A program made the translations under genes and the position numbers. This document shows, one piece after another, positions 22,890-34,900 of a stretch of 64,000 nt of DNA. Position 1 is the first letter of the stretch. The number at the start of each line of letters is the position of its first letter. The DNA is from Laccaria trichodermophora (taxonomy: Eukaryota > Basidiomycota > Agaricomycetes > Agaricales > Hydnangiaceae), in contig JACTVC010000023.1 of NCBI GenBank assembly GCA_018417955.1, forward strand, positions 676,762 to 740,761, written 5' to 3'. The notes beneath the pieces are model-generated. The model did no database searches. It had not been told where the DNA came from and saw only the letters and a list, made by a program, of their open reading frames with translations.

Positions 22890-24035
22890 AAAGAAAGGAG
22901 ATATCCCGAGAGACGTCACCGAGGAAAGACAGGAGAGGCTGAGTGTTGGAACCAAGGTCGTGATCAACGTCACCGTGAGATAACGATTGATCTTGACCAA
23001 ATCTTGACAACGTCCTAGCCTTTGACATCGACCTTGCGTCAGCTTCAAGCTCCACTAAGTTGGTCATGACAGATAATGAATCTGTATTGTATGCTCTCAC
23101 GCAATCCACTCCTGGTTTCTGTGGCTCCGGGCCAACAACCCGAAAGCCCCGTTCCTTTTCCCTCCCGTTCGCTTGGGAGGTAGGCTTTTCTCGCGGCTCC
23201 TCTCCTTCGTATGCTGAATAGCGAAAAGGCTTCAACTACAAACTCATTCAACTCCAATCCCAACGCCACATCCACCGGATTCGCTCACCTAGCAAATCTC
23301 AATAATACTAACAGTTCGCCTCTCGTTCACGATAACTCATGGCAATCCTCTCTCCCCGGAGCAGCAACTGCAACCAACTAGAAGGCCGAGTAGAATCGGA
23401 GGGACGAAGAGGTTCGCAGGAAGAAATTCGTTGTGGGCGCTGCGCTCCTCATTGTGATGGTGTAGCTTTTTGGGCCTAGGACGCATACGTTCTCTTAGCG
23501 AGGGAATGGGAACGTTGATTCAGATGTGGAAGGTAAGTTTCATTGCCTTTCTTTCTAGAAACTGACGAAAAGATACGGAAAAAGGAACCAAGCCAACAGC
23601 AACCTCATCTCCCATTCACGATACCTCATGGCAACCTGTCTCCCGGGAGCAGCAACTACAACTGACTAGAATGCGCAATGCGCCGATTAGAGTTGATGGG
23701 ACGAAGAGGTTCCCGTGGAAGAAGTTCGCTTTGGGCGCTGCGCTCCTCGTTGGATGATGTGGCTTTGTGGGCCGAGGGCACATGCATTCTCGTGGCGGGG
23801 GAATGGGAACGCTGATTTGGATGTGGAAGGTAAGTTTTCACTGTTTTTCTTTCTAGAAACTGACGAACAGACTACAGAAAAAGGATATTAAACGAACACA
23901 GCGCCTTCCCCTTCAAAAACGCCCCAACAACAAACGCAACAGCAACAACACCCGTCCCTGCTCCAAAACCAAGACTCGTACGAAACTAATCCAGACCCTT
24001 CATTAACAGGTCACTGTACTGTTGGCATTCAGCCA
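22890..24035 (+). repeat. Two partial copies of the apyrase 5' region
   Basis: Two modules, starting near 23,318 and 23,607, each carry a variant of CACGATACCTCATGGCAA, then GAGCAGCAACT, a GGGACGAAGAGGTTC start region, an ATGTGGAAGGTAAGTTT splice-like junction and TTTCTTTCTAGAAACTGACG. These match the 5' end of the apyrase at 27,139 onward and at 42,083. The second module runs on into the proline/glutamine-rich leader (23,900-24,010: CCCTTCAAAAACGCC) and stops before the catalytic domain. This block is absent from the second duplication unit. Confidence 0.65.
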
Positions 24036-24239
24036 CCGTAGAAACGACTCCTCTCCCAGAAACAACGAGATGAAGTACCAGAAGAAGGACAATCGCGTAG
24101 AGCAGAAGAGGCGGACGTCCTAGAAAACCAAATCATAATGAGCAAATGTTCAAGAGCGTGATCAACCACAGTTGTTCTTGACCACCATCATGCCTTGACG
24201 TCGACCAAGACACATCCTCCACGTCGCGCGGAGCTATCC

Positions 24240-26850
24240 ATTGGATATCCCTGTCATCGGCTCAAAACCCTCAAGACCTCACAATCTGTGCCTCGTTTGC
24301 TTTCCCGAGTTTGCCTGAGGACATTCGATAGCTGAAGCTGGGTTGGATAACTCTGAGGTGCGTTTGCTATCTATGCCGCTAGTTTCTCCATCTGACCTTA
24401 GTTCTCTGAAGCTCTGCATCGTGCTACTACGTGGTGTTTAAGTTGCTCCTTCAAATGTGGCCCCATTATCGTTTCGCCTCACGGTTGTGAGGCTTCTTGA
24501 AGCTACAAAACCCCAGAGCAGCCGCCATACTTCACCCGCAAGAGCTTCTCTATTCCTTCCAGCCCTATATCTCCGATCTCAACTCGGGTTCGCCATCTGA
24601 TGCCGTGGCATTGCTGCAGCGTTGGGTACTTACCAGGGGAAGCTTTGGCCATTCGACTAGGACGACGTGCCACAGATTCGCGACGGCCAATCATCCCTGT
24701 ACACTGCCCCCGTTGTGCACGAAGGGGACCCACCACTATCCTCTGTCGAACACTCATGACCACCATCCACTTGCCAGGCGACGGCCGTCGACCACCCAGC
24801 AGCCCCAGACCCATCGGTGCTTCAACCACCCAGGTTCATCGGCCTTTTTTCAGCGCCAATTACCACAGCTTTCGACCACCTCCCACAAGGCGCCCAACCC
24901 TCGTCATTATCGGCAGAACGGCAGACAGCTCATGTTACTCGATCAGGCGACTTACCCTACGTCCGCCAGTCCAGTCACTTTCTAGGCTCTACGTCCGTAG
25001 GCGTGGACGACCTCGCGTTTTGGAAACGGAAAGGCGCACATTGGCCAGCGTGAAGCATCTTCACCGTCCATTGTCGTAGCCCAACACGTGACGAACTCAG
25101 CGAAGCATGACCTTCGACCTAACTTTGACTGCGGATACTACTTATGCGCCTTCAGACTCTGCGCAGGCGGGTGTCCTTCCCGTCCTAAACCTCCTTCTAC
25201 TGTCACCCTTGTGATGCCTTCCACGCCGTTCCATTCGCTTTCTCTGCCGCTAACCTTGGCGCCCAATGATTCTCCTTTCTTTCTTTTGATTTGCCGTCCA
25301 ATATCGTCACTCCACTTGTCCTGCTCGTCCCCCTCTTTTGCGCCCTTTTGACCTCGACAAGCTTAACTCACCCACTTTCCCCAGCGGCCCACCCATCCCC
25401 TCACTTGTACTTTCGAAGTCTTCGCCAGGACAGGTGAACGACACCCTCGTGATCATGTCGCAACGTCGTTCGGAGAGTCATACGTACCTTGAAATCAATC
25501 CAGATCAACCGCGATCTTTGAAGATGTCTGGCTCACTGAGCCCTTTACGCGGAACAGCCAAACACCTCCGGGGGAGCGGCGCGAGATCAGCTCACGGGAA
25601 GGCACATGGAGTTTCCAGTAAGTATGCACCTCTTTTTCATGCTATTCTTGTGGTTAACGAATCGACCGACAGCTAGCTCTTGTACTATGTCTCGAGAGGA
25701 CCTATCGCCTGCTCTGCAAGCCCCACCAAGTAGGCTTTCGTAGTCTTGGGGAATACCTTCTGGTTCTCCTCTCCTGTGGTCATCTTCTGCCGTTTCTACG
25801 CATACGTTGGGGGTGTCAATCCCAGCGTTGTTATGGAATCATGTTGGAACAGCTTATACTAAACTTCTATATGCAATCGTCTTCGCCTCACCCACCCCCT
25901 CCATCCACTTCAACACGCCTCGAAATCCCCGTCTATGAATCTCAACGTCCCAACTCTCTGTGTCCACTCCTCTCCATCATCGCCTTTCACCGCTACAAGG
26001 ACTCAGAGGACGAGTTGCTTTATGCCCTTGATTGAAGAAGCGTCAACGACAATAAACACCCATCGTCGTCACCTTCCATATTACTATCCACGCCTCGCTT
26101 TTCCCTCGTCCGGTGAAACCTGCAGCATCGTTCTTAATCCACACATCCAATTCTTGGGACTGCCACCTAGAGAAGCTGCTTCGGAGTTCCCTCTCGCGTG
26201 AGATCCAGGCTTTGGATTCGTTCCTCCCTCCAGTTAGAACCATTGTCATTGAAGGGTGGGACGGCCACAGGGACCTGCTTTTCTGCTGCGCAATCAACGT
26301 CGTGTTTCACCGTAACTCCCTGGATTGCTGACTAAGCACTGGAGCCGTCTCTTCACATTCAGATCTGCCAGTAGGACTTTGTTGGCAGAGTTGCTGAAGG
26401 ACGGGATCAACCAATTTGTTCTGTTCTCTATATCTCAGCCTCATCAATTCGATTGGAGCTGGATGATGAACGACCGGTCCAATCTCATCGAACATGCATG
26501 CTGTCCTGGGTGCACATGCGCAGGGGTCCGACTTCTCTGTACAGGGTGGCGTCCTGTCAGACGTCGCATTGTGTTCGAGTCATACGTCTCACTGTACTCC
26601 GTTTCATTCACGTCTCCTCGGCCGTGACCTCCTTTCAGCAAGTGAAAGACACATCAGGCTTGGACGGAAAGCCCACACTACCTGCTTTTCTTGTCGGATG
26701 GACGAATTTTCAACATCATTCTCGACCCCCGCATACATCCAAAGATTGTGCAATGGAAGGAGCTCGGGAGATAAACTATGCGGCAAGCTGACCTGTTTCG
26801 GCGATGGCATAGAAGTTGGCTTGGGAGACAAATATCTCGGACTGTAAAAG
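24240..26850 (+). pseudogene. Decayed gene of unknown function, copy 1
   Basis: This stretch is homologous to 37,990-41,235 and more CpG-rich than its NLR neighbour. No long frame stays open. Scattered coding-like islands include a TCTCGAGAGGACCTATCGCC segment (SREDL), AAFPRPVKPAASF-like frames near 26,100, and a C-terminus reading LCNGRSSGDKLCGK and GLGDKYLGL ending at 26,846. The upstream 24,490-25,080 part is proline/serine/arginine-rich in all frames and may be non-coding. I do not recognise the family. Relative to copy 2, a segment of about 400 bp with a membrane-spanning stretch (38,800-39,230) is missing near 25,080. Confidence 0.4.
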
Positions 26851-27230
26851 AATTGTAGTTGGAGGTAACAGGACGGTAGTTATGTAGTAAAGTAACCAAA
26901 ATTGTCGAAATGCGCAGAGACGTTCGCGAGATATTTGTTTGAATTTGATAACAACTTGACCATCGCCCATGACGTTGACCTCGCGTTGTGATGACCGACG
27001 GCCATCCTTGCTCGATCCTTCTATTTGGAGAACATTGGCTCCGGACAGCGAAAAGACTACATTTGGTAGAAAGTCATCACTACCGGGTTTGTTCGCGCCA
27101 TAGCGGTCAATAATGCCCACTACAACCTCACCGGCCTCACCTCTCGTTTACGATACCTCATGGCAACACTGTCTCCTAGAAGCAGCAACTACGACCGACT
27201 AGAAGGCACAATGGGCCGAGTAGAGTTGAT

Positions 27231-28939
27231 ATGATGAAGAGGTTTACGTGGAAGAAGTTCCCTTTGGGCGCTGCGCTCCTCGTTGGGGTGATGTTGCTTT
27301 GGTTGGCCGAGGGGGCATACATTCTCGTGGCGGGGGAATGTGAACACTGATTTAGAGGTGGAAGGTAAGCTTCACCGTCTTTCCTTCTAGAAACTGACGA
27401 AAAGATAATGGAGAAGGGGACAAAACGGACATTGGCAGCGTCTTCCCCTTCAAAAACGCACCACCAGCAAACCCAATCACAACAACACCATCCACCCGTC
27501 GTCACTGCTCCAAAACCACCCATCGCCCACCCAGATTCATACGAAACCGATCCAGACCCATCATCAACGACACACTGCACCCAACCGCACTCCTCCGGTA
27601 CTCTGGTGCAATATGCACTAATGATCGACACAGGCTCAACCGGTTCCAGAATTCACGTCTACAAATTCAACAACTGCGGCCCATCCCCGAATACGAATAC
27701 GAAGTATGCAACCTGGCTTGTCCTCATTCGCTGGGAACCCAGAAGGCGCTGCGAGGAGCTTGGACGTCCTTTTGGACGAAGCTGTCCGCGTGGTGCCTAA
27801 GCCCTTGCATGGGTGTACGCCGGTGGCTGTCAAAGCTACCGCTGGACTTCGTTTGTTGCCTGGTTCGCAGAGCGCTGATATTTTGGAAGCGGTGGAAGGG
27901 AGAATTCGAACGTATCCGTTCCAATTACAGGACAAAGATGGGGTAGTGATTATGGATGGAAAAGATGAGGGCGTATACGCGTGGATAATGGCCAACTATC
28001 TCTTGGGGACCATCAAAGCCTCCACACACCCCGATACACCCACCTACGCCGACCTCGACCTCGGCGACGCTTCTACGCAAATTGTATTCGAGCCCGTCTT
28101 CGCCTCCTCCGACATGGAGCTCGAGAAAGGAGAACATAAATACGACCTCCAATTCGGTGGCCGGAATCATGTGTTGTACCAACACTCGTACTTGGGGATG
28201 GGTTGATGCCTGCAAGGAGACACGCTCATAGATTGGTGGATTTCATGTCGACGTTGCAGGGTGTGAAGCCGAAGGCGATGGTGGGGAATCCGTGTCTTGC
28301 GAAGGGGACAAGGAGGGAGGTGACTGTTAAGGATGAAGTGACGGGTAAGGAGAGGAAGGTGACGATGGATGGCGGGGATATTGGGTCTTTTGAGGCGTGT
28401 GATCGGGTGGTGCAGCTCGTATTGGTCAAGGATGCGTACGTCCGCTTCTCCTATTCCTTTTACTCTTCTCCTCCTCCTCTATTTCCTTCTTTTTCTCCTA
28501 AACCTCCCTACTAATACACACATGCACATAGAATCTGCGAACTCAAACCCTGCTCCTTCAACAGCGTCTACCAGCCCTCCCTCCTCTCATCCTTCCCAAA
28601 CGGTAAAGTCCTCCTCTCCTACGCCTCTTCCCCCTCCTCCCTCCCTCCTCACCCATAACCGTATCCACCATCGCCAGCACCGCACGTCAAGTCTGTCAAG
28701 GCCGCGACGAGTGGCTACAGAACCACTGAGCCGCCGACTCCGAACTCATCGCTGAACTCGCCGACAGACCAGAGTGGTGCCTTGATTTAACGTTCATGCA
28801 TGCGTTGTTGAGGCTTGGGTATGAGTTTGAAGATGGGAGAGAGGTGGAAATTGGGAAGAAGATTGGAGGGACGGAGTTGGGGTGGTGTTTGGGTGCTACG
28901 ATTGCGATGGTTGGTGGGGAGCTGAAGCGTCGGATTTGA
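27231..28939 (+). pseudogene. GDA1: GDA1/CD39 Golgi nucleoside diphosphatase, copy 1 (frameshifted)
   Basis: GDA1 enzymes hydrolyse GDP/UDP in the Golgi lumen to sustain glycosylation. The N-terminus KKFPLGAALLVGVMLLWLAE is a signal anchor (type II topology), followed by a proline-rich stem (27,430-27,600). Apyrase regions seen: ACR1 IDTGSTGSRIHVYKFNNC (near 27,630), ACR2 VKATAGLRLLPG, ACR3 DEGVYAWIMANYLLG, ACR4 DLGDASTQIVF (Gly to Asp against the usual DLGGAS) and ACR5 YQHSYLG. A probable 94-bp intron (about 28,435-28,530) precedes CELKPCSFN. The protein ends RLGYEFEDGREVEIGKK...LGWCLGA at 28,939. Lesions: a short deletion near 27,703 breaks the frame between ACR1 and ACR2, and a one-base loss near 28,195 after ACR5 breaks it again. 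Copy 2 has neither. Best read as a recent pseudogene. Confidence 0.85.
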
Positions 28940-29472
28940 GGGTGGCGAATGGTGGGATGGGATTTATTTAAGTTATCACTGCCAGTGATGGTGTTTATCA
29001 ATAACGAGGTTACTTGGACTACGGAGGGATCTCAAGTGCCTATACCTACAAAATGAATATAAACAATCCTGCTCTCTAAGAAAACAGGTAGAATACCTGG
29101 GAAGTTGAACTTGTACTGTCAGTCAATGCATCTGTGAGACTGTCCTGAATGATTGCATCAAAGTGGAATTGATTACATCTTGGTACATACCAAAGGGTTT
29201 TGGCTCACTTATTGCATAAAGTGATCATATATGCAATCTTTTTTTTTGAGGGGGGAGCTTATAGTATTGTACATCATTGATACTACATTGAAACACACAA
29301 GTAACTTTGAAACCATATACAAAAAGGACTCAAAACCAGAGGATGTTGTCCCTAATGATGAAAGAAAAGAGAAAAAAAACCATATCATCTCAACAGTCTC
29401 TCAAAGAATGTTCTACCAACATGTAAAAGATTGTTCAAATGAGCCATGAACCAGCATCTGCACTGAATCCTA
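28940..29472. other. Junction between duplication units
   Basis: No gene is supported here. The stretch separates the end of apyrase copy 1 from the 3' end of NLR B. It is where the two head-to-tail units meet, and CpG content drops across it. Confidence 0.5.
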
Positions 29473-30126
29473 TCATAAGGCTGGTGAATAACATTGAGTC
29501 CAACTTGTACCATGGACAAAGTTACTAAAATCAAGTATAGTTGGAGTGCTGCCCAGTACATTGACTGTTCTTGGAAAAAATAAACCATACTTATTGTGTG
29601 GTGGCACCCAGAAGAGATATGATTTGAAATCTTCTCCAATGATCCAATTATTAGATTTACCTCCTTGAGAGGGATAAAAGACAACAGGTTTACTCTTGAA
29701 AATGTGAGATACACTATGACGGGTATCAGTGTCATTAACATTTATAACTCCAGATGGCAAGAATGTGGATGACAATGTAATTGAAGGAGATGAGGAATTT
29801 AAGTCTACATAGCCTCCATGAGCATCCCAGAGCCTGATGGATTTGTCTGAGGATCCAGAAGCAATATGCCTGCCATCAGGTGAAAAGACAACTGATAGAA
29901 CAGCTTCATAATGGCCTTCAAATGGATCTCCCAAACTGTGACCAGTTACAGCATCCCAGAGTCTAATTGTTTTATCATGAGAACCAGAAACAATGTACTT
30001 CCCATCAGAAGAGAATGCAACTGAATGAACCCAATGACCATGGCCTTTTAGAGGATCCATGAGACTCTGTCCTGTGGTAAAATCCCACACTCTGACAGTT
30101 TGATCATCAGATCCAGACACAATGTA

Positions 30127-31977
30127 CACTAACTCTACAAAATGATTGTCCAGTCATTTTTTGGACAAAGCTGGTGTTATAACACAAGAATTAAACACTT
30201 TGAGTACTAAGCTCTGGTATATCAAATATAGATAAGGAGGTGTAGATTGTACATACCAGGTTTGGGGATGACCAGATGAAAACTCAGGATAAGGCAGGGC
30301 ATTGACTGTGACATCTGTCAAAAATGGGATGTAACAAAATGGGAAATTCTGAATGACTGCAACCTACTGAAAGTAATTCACAACTTGAGGAGGAGATATT
30401 TTGAACACTGGATCTCCCTGCTATTGTTATGAGTTTCATAAAGTCTGTGGGTAAGAAAATTTGATAATCTCCTCTAAAAGGTAAATTGAACTTGTTCTCC
30501 ATTTTATGTATTTTTCACTCAATATATTTGTTGGAATGAGGTAAAATAGCTCCCTATTGATGTTTGTAGTGTGTATAATACAAAATGTAGGCAGGAGTGT
30601 TAAATTGAACATTGCATGATGTCTGTAGAAGCTAATTCCCAGAGTTTTTCTGGAAGTAAACAAGTATCTACAACATTGGTCCTTCTTTTCTGAAAGAAGA
30701 AAAAATGCTACCATCCTTTTGAATTGATCCATGGAGAGTCAGAATGTCTTTTAAACAATGCCTGAAGTATAGCATGATAGAAAATAAATCTACACTGTGT
30801 ATGACTTGAAAGGTCCCCAATAAAAGTACATCTTGCATAGGGCAATCATCCTGGACCAATCCTTGACATTTTTCTTGGTTAATTGGGGCTGAAAATGTTT
30901 CACAAGGCACTTCTCATGCCTAGTAACTCTATCCCAAAGAAATAAACAGAAGTCCTATTTATACAAGGATCTGAGACCCCACACCTTTCTTGCTCTATGC
31001 AAAATGTACTTTTATTGAGGACTTATCAAGTTATACCCAGTGTAAATTAATTTTCTATTATTCTATACTTCAGGCATTGTTTAAAAGACATTCTGACTCT
31101 CCATGGATCAATTCAAAAGGATGGTAGCATTTTTTCTTCTTTCAGAAAAGAAGGACCAATGTTGTAGATACTTGTTTACTTCCAGAAAAACTCTGGGAAT
31201 TAGCTTCTACAGACATCATGCAATGTTCAATTTAACACTCCTGCCTACATTTTGTATTATACACACTACAAACATCAATAGGGAGCTATTTTACCTCATT
31301 CCAACAAATATATTGAGTGAAAAATACATAAAATGGAGAACAAGTTCAATTTACCTTTTAGAGGAGATTATCAAATTTTCTTACCCACAGACTTTATGAA
31401 ACTCATAACAATACTATGCCCTACCAGGACCTCGGCACCCCCGCACAGTCGGCAGTCACAAAACGTCACATTTTTTGGCGGAAGAACGTGACAGATTGTG
31501 ACTGCCGAAATAACAGAACTTCGTCAATTCATCGTTTTTCTGGACGGAGAAAAGCGGAATTAGGTTGGATTAGGTCCAGGAGGCCCTCTCTAAAATTTTG
31601 TGGCAAGAGGTTTGGTGGAAGGGTTCGAATTCAAAAATGTGCCGACTGAGAGGGGGTGCCGAGGTCCTGGTAGGGCATAGTAGCAGGGAGATCCAGTGTT
31701 CAAAATATCTCCTCCTCAAGTTGTGAATTACTTTCAGTAGGTTGCAGTCATTCAGAATTTCCCATTTTGTTACATCCCATTTTTGGCAGATGTCACAGTC
31801 AATGCCCTGCCTTATCCTGAGTTTTCATCTGGTCATCCCCAAACCTGGTATGTACAATCTACACCTCCTTATCTATATTTGATATACCAGAGCTTAGTAC
31901 TCAAAGTGTTTAATTCTTGTGTTATAACACCAGCTTTGTCCAAAAAATGACTGGACAATCATTTTGTAGAGTTAGTG
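30127..31977. mobile_element. Foldback element in NLR B with 0.72-kb inverted arms
   Basis: Inverted arms at 30,127-30,844 and 30,990-31,977 begin CACTAACTCTACAAAATG. Without the nested MITE they are 718 and 719 bp. The spacer is about 145 bp. Removing the element and one flanking TA (30,125-30,126 / 31,978-31,979) restores the WD40 frame across GGTAGGTACATTGTG. The surrounding GTAC is palindromic, so a 4-bp GTAC duplication with ACTA ends is equally possible. The outer 646 bp of the arms differ at one position by eye; the inner 72 bp differ at about 11. A 98-codon open frame occurs identically in both arms and is a by-product of the palindrome. Confidence 0.9.
31414..31680. mobile_element. 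267-bp MITE nested in the right foldback arm
   Basis: It begins CTATGCCCTACCAGGACC and ends with the exact complement; the perfect terminal repeat is 28 bp. TA flanks both sides (31,412-31,413 and 31,681-31,682). The left arm of the surrounding foldback, near 30,410-30,425, holds the uninterrupted site CCCTGCTATTGTTATGAG, which proves the insertion and the duplication. Internally TCGGCAGTCACAA pairs with TTGTGACTGCCGA, giving a second hairpin. It is richer in CpG than its host. Confidence 0.92.
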
Positions 31978-34900
31978 TACCTACCATCAGAAGAGAAGGC
32001 AATAGACTGAACACCATACTTATGACCTATAAGAGGATTCATTATACTTTGACCTGTCAGGGCATCCCATACTCTGATTGTTCTGTCTTCAGACCCAGAA
32101 ATGATGAATCTGCCATCTGGAGAAAAAGAAACTGAATGAATGAAATGAGTGTGACCTATGAAGGGATCCAACACACTCTGCCCTGTCAGTGCATCCCAGA
32201 CTCTGACTGTCTTATCAAAAGATCCAGAGGCAATGTATCTACCATCAGGAGAAAATGCAACAGAAACAATGCCTTTACCATGGCCTTTGAGAGGATCCAT
32301 GGCACTCTGACCTGTTAAAGCATCCCAGACTCTGACCGTGCAATCATGAGATCCAGAAGCAATGTATCTGCCATCAGGAGAAAATGCAACTGATGTAACC
32401 TGATGGTCATGACCTTTAAGTGGACCCATGATACTTAGACCTGTCAGAGGATTCCAAATTCTGACTGTTGCATCATTAGACCCAGAGACAATTTGTTTGC
32501 CATTAGGTGAAAATGCAACTGATCTTATTGCCTCATCATGGCCTCTTACATGATCTATCTCAGTGTGACCTGCCAAAGCATCCCAAACTTTGATTGTATG
32601 GCCCTCACATCCAGAAAGAATATGCTTGCCATTGGGTGAAAAAGCCACTGTATCAACTGAACCCTCATCATCTTTAAGAGGACTTAATGTGCAATGACTT
32701 GTCAGAGCATCCCAGAGTCTGATTATGTGGTTTCCAGTTGCACATACAATGTGCTTGCCATCAGGAGAAAAAGCTACCTTGCAGATGATGGCAGAGCCTC
32801 TAAAAATAACCATTATACTCTGACCAGATAGAGCATCCCAGACTCTGATTGTGAAATCAAAAGATCCAGAAACAATGTTCATTCCATCAGGAGAGTATGC
32901 AATACACTGGACTCCCTTATTATGACCAATAAGTGGATCCATCAGACACTGACCTGTTCCAGCATCCCAGATTCTGACTGTGCAATCATGGGACCCTGAA
33001 ATAATATGCCTGCCACTTGGAGGATATGCAACTGAAGTAACCCAACCACTATGGCCTTTTAGAGGTTTTATGACACTCTGGCCTGTCAAAGTATTCCATA
33101 CTCTGATTGTCATATCTTTGGATCCAGAGACAATGTGCCCACCATCTGGAGAGCATATGACTGAGCTAATCCAGTCATCATGGCCTTCAAGAGGACCCAT
33201 AACACACTGGCCTGTTAAAGCATCCCAGATTTTGATTGTCTTGTCAAGAGACCCTGAGATTATGTGTTTTCCATCAGGAGAATATGCAACTGAAGTCACA
33301 ATGCGAGCATGGCCTTTAAAATCCATGATATTATGGCCTGTGAGGGCATCCCAGACATGAATAGCTCCATTAGATCCAGAGACAATGTGTCTGCCATCAG
33401 GTGAATATGCAAGTGGACCATTACCAGTCTTAGGCACCTGTCTGGCCACTGTTTCATCTGACCATTCTCAATTTTCAAAGTCTTTACAAAATGTTGTATG
33501 AAGTGAAGAGATATTTTAGAATTTTGTGGTGCAAATGGCAGTGCTGAGATGTAAATGTGTGGTGCTGCTTCAGAGATTGGCTCAAAAAATGTCATTATAA
33601 ATTGATTTGCATCACTTGCAAACTCTGACATACTAGGCTTCAATGCCTATATTTGATTTGTTCATGTCAGTATCATAGTAGTACATTTTTACAAGACACT
33701 CACTTTGCACCAAGTTTCAGCCAAAAGCAGTAACTGAGCAGCATGATTTACAGCACCCATTAAACTCATAATTTCTAGCCAATGTAAAAGATGGTTTATC
33801 AGAAATTTCTCCATTTCAACCATTATCTTCTCTTCCAATGCCCTATCAGAACAATTTTGCAGATAGATTGCCCAGAAGTAGCTTGCATGATGCAGAGCAG
33901 TAGATTTCACATTTTCAATATGATCCATCAGGTTTGGAATATCTTCATTTAGGATATGTGATGTTTTGAGATCAAAAAAGTTAAACTTCAGCTTTGCACT
34001 CATAAATTTCATACAACACCCAGCAAGATAGAGACTATGCTTCTGAGAATCAACCCAAAAAGCCTTAGAGCACTTTGGGTCAAGCAGAAAATCTGTAACT
34101 GACTGATGACAGATCTGCAAATGGCCAGTTTCACTGATACACAAGACTGGACTTAGTTGACTGATTATGGACAATGCATCTTGAACCACTAGAAGCTGTT
34201 CAAGATCACTGGAACAAAGTGGATTTCTTGCAATGACAATGGAGCCCAAAACTGATGACAAGGTATTTTTCTCTGTTTCTCTTAGACCCTGAAAAGCAGC
34301 AGAAATGATATGATGGTACAAGCCATCAATGGCATCAGTTCCTTCTCCAGTATTGGAACATATAACTTCCAGCCTCCCTTGAATGTCACCACCCTTATAC
34401 AAGATGAAGTCCATTGCAGATTTAGCCCAAATGAATAGCCCAGCAGCTTTTTCTACAAGAAATGAAATTTTTTCTACACCAGGCCAATTCAGATATAGAG
34501 CTGAGGTATCTAAATTAGCCCCTTCAAGAAATCTTGTGGTAAAGTATTTCCAAAGATCATCAGCAGTCTGATTAGAAACTTCATCTCCAGCATGAAGATC
34601 AATATGATAACTAACAGGTTTCAATGCATTCTGAATATCAGGATAGCGGTGACTAGTAACTAGAAGCTTTAGAGATGTGGAAAGTTGAGAACAGAATTTT
34701 AAAGAAGGAAAGAGTCTCTCATATGAATCACACTCATCCAGAGCATCAATAACAAGAAGAAATGGCTCTGCAGAGCTTTGAGACACCTCCTGGAGTGGCT
34801 TGACAATGAGATGCTCAAATTGCATGGGAATGTCAAGACCTCTGACTTTAGCTTTCTGTGCCTCTAGTGCTTGGGCTATAGATATTTTCAATGCAATGTT

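Noticed and set aside
24497..25079. Pro/Ser/Arg-rich frames of about 160 codons
   Set aside because: Open in several frames at once, not kept in the duplicate at 38,200-38,840, and without motifs; probably non-coding or out of frame.
30436..31399. Identical 98-codon frames facing each other
   Set aside because: They are one sequence present in both arms of the foldback element; no family motif, so a palindrome by-product rather than a duplicated gene.
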